Assembly (NCBI RefSeq): GCF_003597395.2
Contig: NC_133770.1
Location: 1,697,825-1,761,824 of the forward strand
DNA length: 64,000 nt
Source: Chelonoidis abingdonii
Taxonomy: Eukaryota > Chordata > Testudines > Testudinidae
Direction of reading: 5' to 3'
In this document: one piece after another, positions 10,530-24,589 of the stretch
Position numbering within the stretch: the stretch's first letter is position 1
Layout of the letters: each line of letters begins with the position of its first letter
Program-made: the position numbers and the translations under genes
Notes under the pieces: model-generated
What the model saw: the letters and a program-made list of their open reading frames with translations, nothing else
Told to the model about the DNA's origin: nothing
Databases searched by the model: none

Positions 10530-12060
10530 GGAAGAAACTGATGGGCTCCGCTCGGCTCGGCTCCGGGCGCCCGCGGGCGGGGGGCTGCCCTGGCACCTTC
10601 TCCTCCCCGCCCGGCTGCAGGGGCCAGTCCCAGGGCCAGGGGCCCTTAGATCATCTAGTCTGAGCTCTCTGCATCCGCTAGAAAGAGCCTGGCTGGCCTG
10701 GCACAGCCGGTGCCCCCAGGGTCGGGCTCCTGCCCTGCGCATGGGGCACCCCGCCCCCCGCACCAGTGCCTGGGGCAGAGGCCGGTTCCTGGGAGCCGGG
10801 GACCCCTGCTCCTCGCTGGGTGTGTCAGTGGGGCTCCCGGAAATCACCCCTCCCGCGCTGGCCCATGCCCGGGATGGGAGCTGCTGGGGGGCAGGAAACG
10901 GGTGCTGCAGACTCAGCCCTAGCGCAGCGCGCTGACAGAGCCCTGCCAGCATAGCCCCAGCACCGGGGGTTGGGGTGCTGGGCACAGCTGGGGGGAGGCT
11001 TTTTCACACCGTGCCTGAGGTAGCCATGTCAGCCTGCCTGGCAGGGGTAGACCAGGCCTTTGGGTGCCCAGCTGCTGGGTCTGGAAGCTCTCTGACATCC
11101 GGCCTGTGGGGGCTGCGGGCGGTTCTGATTGTGCATCATGACAAGCTCGGCACATTGTGCTAAACGAATCGAAACGAATAATGAAGTGGTCCCACTGGCC
11201 GAGTTTGAAATGTCCCAAGTTCTGGGGGCTCTGCCTCTTCCTGGTGACTTGCAAATGTTTTTGAAACCATTTGTTGTGGCCTCTGCATCTTTATGATGCA
11301 CAAAGGAGATTTGTACCTTATCATTCTCTGTGTTTTTGTATTGGAACGAGGGGGGGGCTGGTCTCCCTGGGGGTCTCTGGCTGACCAGAGAGCGCCCGTG
11401 TGGGGAGCGCTGAGCCTTGGGGTGAGCGTAGGGGAATAAACAGACCGACTTGGTGGATTGGGCATTAGTGGTGCTCTGCCAGCGAAGCCCGGCTAAGAAG
11501 GGGACAGTGGCTGTTTAAAACACGGTGAAGTCTGTTTGTTTGTGGTGCTGGCATCTGTTTAACTCCAGTGCCCAAGGAAGACTTGGGAGAAAAGCTCTCT
11601 GAGCTAAAGTTTGGCTCATCCCCCACCTGCCCTTCCAGGAGCAGCTGGGAAGCAAACGCCATGTTTCTCAGTCCACCCAGAGATCAGGGAAGAGGAGACT
11701 TGATATTCCTGATGTAGCTGTAAGGTAAAAAACAAGCAGACCCCCACCCCCACCCCCACCCTGTTCTGTTCCAGCCTCTCTGCCCTTTATGCATCAGGAG
11801 AAAGGGCGGAAGTCCCATTTTTTTCCGCTTTGCAGATCACCTTTAAGTTTAGCTTGAGTGAGCCTGCTGTGAACTCGCTCCCCAGGGATCTCTCCCTCCT
11901 CTGCAGCTGCATGGTCTCACCTAGACACCGGCCGGGCGGGTCTGCGTGCTGGCCATGTAGGTCTGCAAGCCGGCCGGGTAGATCAGGGGCTACTCTCAGC
12001 CTGGCACAGACCAGGGCTGGATGTGGTAATTGGCAGTATTACGGTGATGCCTAATGGCCC
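10530..12060. other. No gene recognised between gap flank and SINE
   Basis: A GC-rich start (10540-10620) is followed by sequence of ordinary composition. An AATAAA lies at about 11433 and a short C-rich run (ccccca repeats) at about 11740-11762. The missing first exon of gene 1 may lie here, but none of the ATG-donor pairs I examined fits convincingly. Confidence 0.4.
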
Positions 12061-12250
12061 TAGATCAGGGTCCCATTGTGGTGGGCTCTGGATATACCCA
12101 GAGTCAGAGACAGCCCCTGCCCTGAGGTGCTTACAGGCAAATCTAAATAACCCAGACAAAGGTAGGGAGGAGGTAAGTGTTAACCTCCCATCTGGCCACT
12201 GGAGATACTAAGTGACACACCCAGGGTCATACAGGGAGTCTGTGCCAGAA
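12061..12250 (-). mobile_element. MIR-type SINE, minus orientation
   Basis: 'taagtgacacacccagggtc' followed by 'acagggagtctgtgccag' is the complement of the MIR core. The 'cctgaggtgcttacagg' block is the usual tail companion in sauropsid copies. Confidence 0.65.
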
Positions 12251-12562
12251 CCAGGAACTGCCGCAGGTCCCCTGAGCACCAGCCCACTGCCATGCCCTCC
12301 TGGCCAGCCTGTCTGAGCTGTCGCCCCACCCCCCATAGGACAAGCTCAGGACACCCCCAGGCTTGAAGCCATGTGGGGCTGGTCAGCTGAAGATCAGAGA
12401 CAGAACCTGTCTTGGGGAAGGCAAAGGGAGGTGACCCAACCGGCAGTGGGGCCCTAGGCTGGGGGGTGAGTGGGGCAGCTTGGAGGACGTGACCATGTAC
12501 GGTGCCCACAGGCTCCCCTCCCACCCGCCCCCATTGAGGATGGTGGATAAAGATGCCACTGA

Positions 12563-15123
<2,561 letters not shown>

Positions 15124-15689
15124 CCCCCAGCCGCTCTGTCTCCTGGAGGCTGCAGCCAGGCCTGGCCGGCTGCGTGGGCTCTGCTGCTGCTAAGGGCCGG
15201 TGGCAGAGCGCTGGGGCGAGGCTTAGGTATTGCGTCAGCCTGGGGGGGTCCCCTGGGCCATAGAGCAAGACCCCAGCCTTTGAGGGGAAATCTGCTGTCT
15301 TGCAGAGACCTGGTGGGTCACTCTGGGGGGGTTCTGCCATTGCTAAGGATGGGGGTGAAATTCACCCCAGGGCGCATGTGGCACTCAAGTGGTGCCAAGG
15401 CCTTGCCAGCCAGCCCTCTCCCGGGGTGAATTTCACTAGTCGGCAGTTTATTGCAGTGTGTCCTCATTGTAAGGCACCAGACTTGCCCTGGGCTGGCCGC
15501 TCTGAGAGCTACACCCCTCCTCAGATGGTAGTCCCACGGCCCACCAGTGGGCGTCCTGAGCCCCCCCGAGTTACTCAGCCCACCCGGAAGAGATTGTTCT
15601 GACCGTCGGTCTGGCTGCCTGCTTCACCCAGGGGAGAGAATCTCCCCTGCAGCCCCCTCAGAAGGACCATTGGGCAGTTTCTGAGAGAG
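15124..15689 (+). other. Probable 3' UTR of gene 1, start
   Basis: Directly downstream of the TAG. No coding frame of note and no AATAAA was seen. The region contains an imperfect inverted pair, 'gggggtgaaattcacccc' at about 15350 and 'cggggtgaatttcac' at about 15422. Confidence 0.4.
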
Positions 15690-15870
15690 GTCAGGGCACT
15701 AGCCCAAGCCTTGGGTTCATGTCCCTGCTCTGCTACAGATTTCTGTGTGACCCTGGGCATGTCCCTTAGCCTCTCAGAGCTTTGCTGCCCCAGCCGTACA
15801 ATGGGGATACCAGGCTGCCCTGCCCACGGGGGCTGGGGCAGGGATAAATACAGTAAAGCTTGTGAGGGCC
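15690..15870 (+). mobile_element. MIR-type SINE
   Basis: 'tgtgaccctgggcatgtccc', 'cctctcagagctttgctgcc' and 'cgtacaatggggat' are MIR core features in plus orientation. Its 3' part is included in the inverted duplication. Confidence 0.7.
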
Positions 15871-16915
15871 CAGATACCATGGTGATGGTAGCCAGATAAA
15901 TGGATGGATTGTCTAGTTCGCCCCTGGCATAGCCCAGGCTGTAGAAGCTCACCCCCTATTCCCACGGTCGAGCATGAGGCTCCTCTAGCTGCTGTTCCCA
16001 GTGTGATTGGTTCTCCCCACTGTGAGGCATGTCACAGCGTGCTGGCTGCACTGGATGGGACGCCCGCCCTGGTTGTTTCACCCTGGCATTGAAGGATTGC
16101 CCTGTAGCCAGGTCCGCTCACGTTATAACTGCAAGGATTTGGAAATGCTCTGCAGCTCCAGAGCAGTTCAGCGTTGCCCCCTGTCACCGCAGAGGGGTGG
16201 GAGGGGGGAAGGTTCCCCACTGGTTCTGGGGTGGGGAAGGCAGTGACCTCTGTGAAGTTCCGGGCAGATATAACCCCTCCAGGCCAGGCTGCAGTAGTGG
16301 AGTGAGGTGACCTATGTTCGTAGTGGCCACCCTCCTTCAGGGAGAAACCGCACAGCGTTGTGTGTGTCCTGGCTCCGCAGTCCCCGAGCGTGCAGAGGTT
16401 TCCTGAGGCCCTGTGGAGCAGAAGCGACCATCTGCCTTCCAGACTTGCCCCTGGGGGCGGCCCAGCGATGGGAGCCGGCACTGCAAGTCGAGTTGAAATT
16501 GCTAGGACAGTTCCCATTCTGCATGGAGCCCACTCCTGGCAGCCTGCCATTTCGGCTGAGCAGCGGTGCAGTAAGAACGAAATCTGGGCCTCCTCCACGG
16601 TGCTGGGGACACAAATTCCTGTTTGTTTCAACGGATAGAACGTCTTGGGCACTTTGTGTAAATCTGACTGCAAACAGACCATTACCTGGGGATTCGCAAA
16701 TCCTGCCATAGATAGAGAGTTATTCCCTGCTTGGGGCTTTCCACAGAGCGCTGTCTGCAACCCTTCCCGCTGGCTTCTCCACCCTGGTCTCCTATCATGT
16801 CAGCCTAAGGAGTTACTGCCCACAACGCACAGTCGACCTGGAGAACTCCTTGCCAGGGGATGTTGTGAAGGCCAAAACTCTTAACGGTTCAGAAAAGAAC
16901 TAGACCAGGTCCTGG
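15788..16915 (+). repeat. Source arm of the inverted duplication
   Basis: The partner of 3695-4830 on the opposite strand. It is mostly single-copy sequence between a MIR and a CR1. This arm reads more cleanly than its partner. Confidence 0.88.
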
Positions 16916-17170
16916 AGGATCGGTCCATCAATGGCTATTAGCCGAGATGGTCAGGAACACAACCCCATGCTCTGAGTGTCCCTAAACCTCCAACTGCCAC
17001 TGGACACTCAGAGCATGGGGGGAGTGGACACCAAGGAGTGGATCACTCAGTAAACTGTCCTGTCCTGTTCATTCTCTCTGGGGCACCTGGCACTGGCCAC
17101 TGTCGGCAGACAGGATCCTGGGCTGGATGGACCATTGGTCTGACCCGGCTTAGCCATTTTGATGTCATCC
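16860..17170 (+). mobile_element. CR1 3' end, plus orientation
   Basis: Order of typical blocks: 'atgttgtgaaggccaaaac', 'ttcagaaaagaactaga', 'ggtccatcaatggctatta', 'ggggcacctggcactggcc', 'gctggatggaccattggtc' and 'tagccattttgatgt'. This is the same subfamily as 59225-59400. Confidence 0.88.
16963..17020. repeat. Perfect 19-bp inverted repeat in CR1 3' UTR
   Basis: The left arm 16963-16981 and right arm 17002-17020 are exact reverse complements separated by 20 bases. The right arm replaces the sequence expected in this CR1 subfamily. Confidence 0.9.
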
Positions 17171-18118
17171 TCTGCCCCTTCTGCCCCTCTGATGATGCCA
17201 GCTTTGACTGCCTACATCTCGGCTTCTCTGTCGTTCTCTCCTTGGCCTCCAACACGACTGCAACCCCCTCCCTGGACAGATCTCTGAGGCCGCTCCCTCC
17301 CCCCCACATGTCCCTCCTCCAGGACCTTGGCCAGCTAACAACGGTGAGGGGGCGGGGGCAGTTGGGTGTAGTCGATGTGTATTTATTCAGTTCCCCACCC
17401 TTTGTATGTTTACGTGAGGCCCTGAGCTGTCAGCTCCTTGGAGCTGGGCCTGCGTCTCCCCAGCCACGTAGGTGATGCCTTGCAGGCTGTGGGCCCTGCA
17501 GTAACCCAAATACTGTATTGTAATAACTGTCCTGGGCAGAGCTGACCCGCCGGGCTGGTGTCAGGTGGTGCATCTCCGCGGTAGCTATTTCCTGTTACTG
17601 GGTACCTCAGGGTAATGAATAAACATGTTGTGAATCAGAATCAGATACTAAACAGTGATATCGGTTCATTGAGTTCAAGCCCTAACTACCTCTATGCAGT
17701 TTAATCATCAATTCTTGGCTTCTAGACCTCAAGTCAAACCATCAGTGAGGAAGTTTTGCTGTGAAACTCAGCAGCTTCCTTCCACCTGCCCTTGGACACG
17801 CTGAGGCCTCTTATTCCCTGGGGAGATTTAATTCATTAGGAACTGGCCCCTCTGCTCGGCAAGTTAACTGAAACCCTCTCCGGGTACTAGAACTCCCTTC
17901 CGTGGAGCCCCCGACTCCTGCCTGAGATCTCAGGTGACCACACTTCCCTCTGCTCAATACGGGACACCCGGTAAAATTATTTGTATTCAGGTGAGTTCAG
18001 TGGTGATCGATCAGAACTGCAGGCATGTTAACATCACTTTGATTGAGCCCGTTAAAAAGAAATACTGCATAGCTGGATTCTTTTCATTTACGTTCTTCTC
18101 TCTAAGGCTTTAGGGTTC
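17171..18118. other. No gene; possible distal polyA signal of gene 1
   Basis: No exon recognised. AATAAA lies at 17618-17623. The stretch 17420-17640 resembles SINE-tail sequence ('gtcagctccttggagctggg'). A remnant of the TA-MITE ('aatacgggacacccgg') lies at about 17957. Confidence 0.4.
17618..17623 (+). terminator. Candidate AATAAA for gene 1
   Basis: Located in 'aatgaataaacatg', 2.5 kb after the stop. It is the first AATAAA I noticed downstream, but intervening repeats make the link uncertain. Confidence 0.25.
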
Positions 18119-18512
18119 ACACAGGAGGGGTGCCACCCCCCCCCCCCACACAGGGAGAGGTGCCACACACACCACTCCCCCCCACACAGGGAGAGGTGAC
18201 ACACACCTCTGCCCCCCCCCCACATACAGAGGGAGAGGTGACACACATACCCCTACCGTCCCCATACACACACAGAGGGAGAGGTGACACACACACCCCT
18301 GCCCCCCCCCACACACAGAGGGAGAGGTGACACACATACCCCTACCGTCCCCATACACACACAGAGGGAGAGGTGACACACACACCCCTGCCCCCCCCCA
18401 CACACAGAGGGAGAGGTCACACACACCCCCCGTCCCCCCCCCACACACACAGAGAGAGAGGAGACACACACACCTCTGCCCCCCACACACACAGAGGGAG
18501 AGGTGACACGCA
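18119..18512 (+). repeat. C/CA-rich minisatellite
   Basis: Tandem units of roughly 35-60 bp share 'gagggagaggtgacacacac' followed by a C run and 'acacacagag'. Uninterrupted C runs reach about 12 bases. Cys/Val/Gly-rich frames on the minus strand are products of the repeat. Confidence 0.92.
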
Positions 18513-18519
18513 CACTCGC

Positions 18520-18882
18520 ATACTTGATAGCTGCTTTCAACTACCTGGAAGGGGGTTCCAAAGAGGATGGATCTAGACTGTTTTCAGTGGTGGCAGATGA
18601 CAGAACAAGGAGTAATGGTCTTAAGTTGCAGTGGGGGAGGTTTAGGTTGGATATTAGGAAACATTATTTCACTAAGAGGAGAGTGGTGAAGCCCTGGAAT
18701 GGGTTCCCTAGGGAGGTGGTGGAATCTCCTTCCTTAGAGGTTTTTCAGGCCCAGCTTGACAAAGCCCTGGCTGGGATGATTTAGGTGGGAACTGGTCCTG
18801 CTTTGAGCAGGGGGTTGGACTAGATGCCCTCCTGAGGTCCTTTCTAACCCTGATATTCTAGGTTTCTATGATACACCTCTCA
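18520..18882 (+). mobile_element. CR1 3' end, plus orientation
   Basis: Starts at 'ttgatagctgctttcaacta' and runs through 'agggaggtggtggaatctcc', 'gacaaagccctggctgg' and 'gggttggactagatgcc' to 'ggtttctatga'. Close relative of 25597-26216. The join to the preceding minisatellite is abrupt. Confidence 0.92.
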
Positions 18883-19555
18883 CATGTGGCAGGAGGGGGA
18901 GATGTGTGACTGACCAATCCAACCATCCCTGCCTGGTGCTCTCTGCCCTCCATGCCCGCCCGCCTCTCCTGGTTCCTGGCACCATATCTTCCCAAGGCAA
19001 TGTGTGTGTAGGGGGTGGGAAGGCTGAGTCCACACACACACTCCCTCCACCCCTGATTTCTGCCAGGGTTCACACCAGAATGCCGCTAGCAGCAGCCTTT
19101 CAGCCCTGTGCAGGAGGGGAGGGCTGGGAGCTGCTTCTAGCCGCAAAGGCTGGGGGGAGAGGGGAGGATGAGCTAGCCTGTGTCTTTGCAGAGCTCATTT
19201 CTTCTGCCTCCACTCCCCCATGGCTGGAAGCAGCTTGCCTTTTCCTGCCTGCACAGTGTGGAGAGGCAGCTAAAACCCCCAGGCTGCTGCTGGCCACTGA
19301 CATAACCCAGCCATCTCCTGTCCCCTGGCTACAGCGCGGGCAGGAAGGGGTTAAGCCCTAAGGATGCATTGTGTTCCAGGGCCCAGGGCCCCGGACTGCA
19401 GGGGCATCAGCGAACCCGGCCAGAGAGGTGGCTCAGCAGGGGAGGGTGCCTAGCGGACAGAACAGCCCCGTGCTCCTGGGGGGCAGGACCCAGGGTGGGG
19501 GCCTAGAGGTGAAGAGGGGGCTAAGCCCTTGCCCAGGGGGCTGCTGTGGAGCCAG
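18883..19555. other. No gene recognised
   Basis: No splice-bounded exon or protein motif. Only short frames with no recognisable similarity. Confidence 0.45.
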
Positions 19556-19684
19556 TAGGGCGACCAGACAGCAAGTGTGAAAAATCAGGACGGGGTTGGG
19601 GGGGTGGGGTAATAGGAGCCTATATAAGAAAAAGATTTAAAAATTGGGCCTGTCCCTATAAAATCGGGACATCTGATCACCCTA
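19556..19684. mobile_element. MITE with TA target duplication
   Basis: Flanking TA at 19556-19557 and 19683-19684. Ends read 'gggcgaccagac' and 'ctgatcaccc', imperfect inverted repeats. The same ends occur at 28420-28541. The TA duplication suggests a Tc1/mariner-type origin. Confidence 0.7.
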
Positions 19685-20381
19685 GAAGCCAGCAAGTTCA
19701 GGGAGTGAACATGCTGGAAATCGCTGCACCCCCACCCCCCTGACTCCACAGCTTAGCTGAGTGGGGGAGAGTCTGCCCCGTGCCAGTGCTGTGCGGAGCT
19801 TTGGCACATGCAGGGCTCAGCTCCTCCTGGGCTGGAGGGTCTTGGGCTTTCCCAGGGTGCTGGCCCAGCCAGAGGCAGGGGGCAGGAAGGAGCTGCCGGC
19901 CAGGTTGCTGGTGAGCTGAGCGCTCCGACCAGGGACTGGTTCTCCACACAGCGCTGGGCATGGGACACGCCCCACGTGGAGGGATTTGGAGGAGCAGTGG
20001 GGCTGGGGGAGTGAAGGGGTCAAGCAGGGTGAGGACAACGAGAGGGGGAGCATGTAAAGGGCCGATGAATGGGCAGCAGAGGCAACACATAGCCGACCTC
20101 TGCCTGGCTCCTCTCCACACTAACCAGCCACCGCAGCTTGCAGCCAGTGCCGGTCGGAAATGGGCCGGGGGCCGGGGCCCTGCTGGCTGAGAGCAGGGCC
20201 ACAGCAGGGGCTGATGGACCAGTGAGGGGAGCGGCCGGCCCCTCGCGCTGCAGCTTTCTCCCACCACCAGCCTTGCACACCCACCCCCGTCGGCAGCCAC
20301 TGGCCCCTCCACTCACTGCTGGCGGGTGGGTGGCTGGCGAGCAGGGACCTGGCCAGCAGCAGGACCTGCTGGCATAAATGG
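19685..20381. other. No gene recognised
   Basis: GC-rich sequence between two MITE copies. A 204-codon minus-strand frame spans it but lacks recognisable motifs. Confidence 0.4.
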
Positions 20382-20495
20382 GGGGAGACAGAAAATACAG
20401 GACAATTTGCTCATTTCTAAGAAAAAGTCAGGACCCCGGCAGGTGGCTGAAATACGGGACTGTCCCTTTAAAAATGGGACATCTGGACACCCTAC
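20382..20495. mobile_element. Partial copy of the TA-MITE
   Basis: Contains 'aaaaatgggacatctgg' and the 'acaccct' end, matching 19556-19684. The left terminal repeat is missing. Confidence 0.6.
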
Positions 20496-21344
20496 TGACA
20501 CCTGCCGCTGGTCCGACTCCTCTCTGGCTCACCGAGGAGCCTGGATGGGTGGGAGGCCAGCTGCCCTGCCACCTCCTGGCGTGGCTGGATTCCCCCCCAG
20601 GTGTCCTGCCGCGGAGCTGGCTTCTCCCCAGCCTGGTCGTTCCTGGCAGGACGGGCCCCTTGGGCCAGAGGAATCTCAGGGCCTCTCAGATTCCCTGGGA
20701 AGTGGAGCCAGCACCCTGCTGTGGGCGCCTTTCCAGCGCTGCTCTTCCTGAGGACCCAGCAGGTTACGAAGAGAGAGAAAGAGGCTTAAGGACGCCTGGC
20801 TGCTGAGCCATGTCCCCTGGAGACTCTCTCTCCCCAGAGCAATGTAGCGCTGACGGTGGGCGTCCGAGTGATTTTGTCTCTGCACACCGCAGGGGTCTGT
20901 GCGGAGATATGGAGTAAGAGCCGGAAAACCGAATCTCCACCCCTGGCCAGAACACAAGTTCTAATAGTCAGTGCAACCCCCACCCCCACCCCACTGGCAT
21001 CAATGAAATGGTGAGACGGGCCCGACGGGCTCACACAGGGTATTTCAGAGGCGAAGACTGAACACGCAGCCCTTAGTGTACGGCTCAGACATCTGCCGTG
21101 GATCTGTGGCTGTGCAGGTTAGGTGGATCCTAGATTGCAGGATGGGGGCGGAGCAGGCTGAGCCCAGAGCAGATCAGCAGGAAGAGGAAGGCTACAGACG
21201 GACAGGAAGCTTGAGTCTGATTCCTGAAGGGGCCTTTGTGAATGATCGTCAGACCTGCACAGCACAGCGCCCAGAACCTCGCCCAGCAACACTCGGGCAT
21301 TGAGGCAGTAACTTGGGGTTGAGCTACTGGTTAGAAAGTGAGTC
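20496..21344. other. No gene recognised
   Basis: Ordinary sequence with a short CCCCCA run at about 20977-20993. No exon-like signal with a recognisable product. Confidence 0.4.
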
Positions 21345-21692
21345 AGGCTTTGTCTACACTACACAGCTTTTAGTGACACAGGCAGGCTGCATAAACGCTG
21401 TTTGTCAGCAATACTTTCACTCCCTGTGAGCGGGGTTCACAAGGCTGCCCGGAGCGGGCAAGTGGGATAATTTGCCCCAGGCCCCAGGGCCCCTGGAGCA
21501 GGGTCCTTCACTCAGTCCGGGGGCCCTGGAAAACTCTTGTGGGGCCCAGGCCCCCAGAGCTGCTTTTGCTCCACGTCTTCGGTGGCGGGGGGCCTTCCGT
21601 TCCAGGACCCGCCGCCGAAGACCCCAGGCCCCCTGAATCCTCTGGGCGGCCCTGGGGGCTCACGTTGTCAAACAGCAGTGCAGACAAAGCCT
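21345..21692. mobile_element. DNA transposon (non-autonomous), split by a hAT insertion
   Basis: Inverted ends 'aggctttgtctacact' and 'agtgcagacaaagcct' (complement aggctttgtctgcact), 15 of 16 matching. A 5-bp direct repeat gagtc flanks it (21340-21344 and 21693-21697). Family name not assigned. Confidence 0.7.
21440..21654. mobile_element. hAT-type non-autonomous element nested in 21345-21692
   Basis: Ends 'caaggctgcccggag' and the complement of 'ctctgggcggccctg'. The 8-bp target duplications are ggggttca (21432-21439) and ggggctca (21655-21662), 7 of 8 identical. It is 215 bp long. Confidence 0.8.
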
Positions 21693-21697
21693 GAGTC

Positions 21698-22488
21698 TCT
21701 GCTGAAAGGTTCCAAGCACTGGAGACGCCAGCACACCCCTGCCCATGCTGGCCAATGGCTGGCCGCCCTGGCTGTCAAACGCTTGCATCTGATTGTGTTT
21801 GAATACCGTGGTCCCAGCGGAGGGATGCAGAGAGGGCGAGAGACTGGCAGAGTGGCTGGCCAGGGGGATGGGCTTGCTGCTTTGATGCCATGCTCAAAGT
21901 TGTGTTCCTGCCAGCCCAGCACCATCAGAGCCAACCGCCAAGTGGAAACGTTCACAGCCCCAGGAGGGCCCTGTGCTGTGGACCAGTGCTCTGATGATCC
22001 ATTTCTCAACTGTCAATTCTTCTTCCACCACCACTGGCTAGCAGCTAAGGAAACAGGCAGTTCTGCTGGGTGGCTGGCCAGGTGTGAATCGGTTGGCACG
22101 TAACCCTCCAGAGACGAATGCTAAGCTAGTGATTTCCTGTTCTCTAGAGGGGCCGGTTGTAATCAGCTCCCACTCGCAGGTTACAGAGCTCAGGGAGGTC
22201 TCTGTAGTTAGACGTGTTGGGAAATTATTCATCAGCTTGCAGACAGCAGCCTCCCCAGTTTGCATGAGAACCTCGGACGGGAGGAGAGAGCTGAGCCTTT
22301 AGCTGGCATCAGTGTCCTGGGTACCACAAACCACTGGCAGCTCTTGCCATGAGCAGTGGCCCAGCCTTGCTCCCGCCCAGCAGAGTCCGCTTGTAACACA
22401 ATTCTCTGGGGATGGTCGTCCCTGGTAAATGGTTTATAAAGTCGCTCTGGAAGCAGACTGAGAAACACAGGGGCTTACGCGGCTGCCT
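21698..22488. other. No gene recognised
   Basis: No exon, RNA gene or repeat recognised with confidence. Confidence 0.4.
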
Positions 22489-23048
22489 TGTCACACTGGG
22501 TAGCACCTTACAGCCTGGCTAGCCCCAAAGCGCCAGTGACTAGTGCAAAGGGGCAACACAATGGAATGTTCTGGCTGTGTTCTGTGAATGCTGAGTGGGG
22601 AGTATTGACCTGGGAAGGTGGCAGGGGAGTTGTGCTGGGACTGCCGGCACTGGGGAAGGGAGGATACCTGAGCATGTCACCTGAGAACCAGGAGGGGGGT
22701 TGGAGGCCAGGTAACACCTCTGCCTGGGACACTGGACAAAGGACAAAGGGTGGGGGAGGAACCGGGGGGAGGCTGAGTGAGAGGCTGGAGGGAGTTTCAG
22801 TTTGAACCTGGCAGGGAAATGGAGGGGAGCCCCGATGGGGCTTGGGCTTCCTAACAGGGCTGTGGCTTCCCTGGGAGCCCCAGATGGACCTAACTAAAGG
22901 GGTTCCTGTTATCTGTGCTAGCAAGACCTGTTTTGGACTGTGTTCCTGTCATCTAAATAAACCGCCTGTGTTACTGGCTGGCTGAGAGTCCCGGTGAATC
23001 GCAGGAAGCTGGGGGTGCAGGGCCCTGACTCCCCCACACTCCGTGACA
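22489..23048 (+). mobile_element. Candidate solo LTR
   Basis: Begins TGTCACA and ends GTGACA, the TG...CA form of LTR ends. An AATAAA lies at about 22957, followed by 'ggctggctgagagtcccgg', as expected near an R/U5 boundary. The flanking bases do not form a clear short target duplication, so the boundaries and the call are tentative. No retroviral coding sequence is present. Confidence 0.35.
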
Positions 23049-23889
23049 GTGACCATAGTAGGATGAGTGCCTGAGACATGAGCTCTTGTACCAGCGGCCT
23101 GGTCAGAGGCAGGCCCTGCTCACACCGAGTACTCACCCAAACACAACCTGAAACAACAGAAGTAACAAATGTGCCATCTTGCACTTAATGGCCATGGCAG
23201 TAACATGGCATAAACAAAAGGCCACACTCCTGGCCAGTAGAGCTGGGATGTGGTCGTTGGGCAGTTCACTCAGGGGCTGCCGTGCCAGCTGCCTGCGCGG
23301 GGCTGAGGTGGCCAGGGAGAACCCACACGCAGCCAAACATCTATCAACACCTAAGCACAGGGACATGGGGCAATGCCCACGAAGCTCCCAGGGCTGGCGG
23401 GGCTTCATGTGCATCCGCCGTGCCCGGCTCTGTCAGAGGCCACGTGGATGCAGAGTCAACACCACTGAGGTGGGGGGTAAAAGTTGGCCTGATACCGGCT
23501 GGGCTCGTGGGGTTTGCTGCTGCCAACAGGGAGTGGAGGCCTCTCTGGAACGTGATGCAGCTTGCGGTAGCTGGAGCCTTTGGTGCAGGGCGATGCTCCC
23601 ACTCATCCCTTGCTGCATAACTTCAAGCTGCCTTCGTTTCATGCTCTGCTCTGGAGCAGCTCTGGGCCCGCCGGGGGGAGCCTGCTGGCAGGCTTAGGCT
23701 CTTGTTGTTCTCTTGCATGTTCCCAGCTGCTGTGTGGGTCCCCAGAGGCCACTTAGCAGCACTGAAACCAAAGTTGGCTGAGAGACGAGGCCCACACTGC
23801 GCCCAGCGAGTAACCATCGGCCACGCTGCCAAGGGACGTGGTGATTTGCTGGCTCGTGGCTGCCCATCTGGGAGGTGTCTGAGCCAACA
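23049..23889. other. No gene recognised
   Basis: Several open frames of 90-170 codons overlap on both strands, but none has a recognisable domain or splice context. Confidence 0.4.
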
Positions 23890-23990
23890 CACGTCGCTGG
23901 GCTCAGGACAGGTGACCCTGGCCTGTGCTGGACAGGCGGTTGGACGGGATGAGCTAATGGTCTCGTCTGGCTTTAATCTCAGTCAATGAG
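23890..23990 (+). mobile_element. CR1 3'-end fragment
   Basis: 'cggttggacgggatgagcta' and 'atggtctcgtctggcttta' match a CR1 3' tail pattern; only the last ~100 bases remain. Confidence 0.65.
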
Positions 23991-24589
23991 CGGCCAGCGC
24001 CTAGTGCAAAGCACACTCCTTTTGTGGGGCATTTGTGCACCTCACACCTCTTCAGCAGCTTTGCAGTCTAGGATGGGAGGATCTGGTTCAGAGGTTATGA
24101 ACCAACTGCTGCCTTCTCCTGCTGCTGCCTTATTCTCCCTCTGGCTTCCCCCCACTTGTGATTTACTCATTTTTAAGATGGTTTAAATTATTCCTGACCA
24201 CCAGGCTTTCAAACCCAAATCTGGCGGGTGGCAGAGGGTGATGCAGCAATGCTGGGCGAGGAGAAGGGGCCTGCCTGAGACATGGTGATTCTCAGGGTGG
24301 CTGGAGGCTTCGTGGCTGTTCCCACTCAGCCGTAGGTCCTGCAGGCCCCCTGGGGTATTAGCCCTGAGCACCCCCACGAACTGGGGCTCGGCAGTGGTGC
24401 TCTGTTTCCAGCGGCACAGTGCTGTAATCAGGCCCGTCACAGGTAATGGCCAGGCCTGCCCCAAGCACCTCCCTCTGCTCAGCCCTGGTGGCCAATGAGC
24501 CAGGAGCACTGGAACGGGGGGGCGTGGGGGTTGGGGGCATAAGCCATGGCCCTATCACTTTTTACTGGCTATAAGGGCAAGCCAGGGGG
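23991..24589. other. No gene recognised
   Basis: No coding or RNA feature identified. Confidence 0.4.

Noticed and set aside
18110..18540. Cys/Val/Gly-rich small secreted protein frames
   Set aside because: Translations of the C/CA minisatellite.
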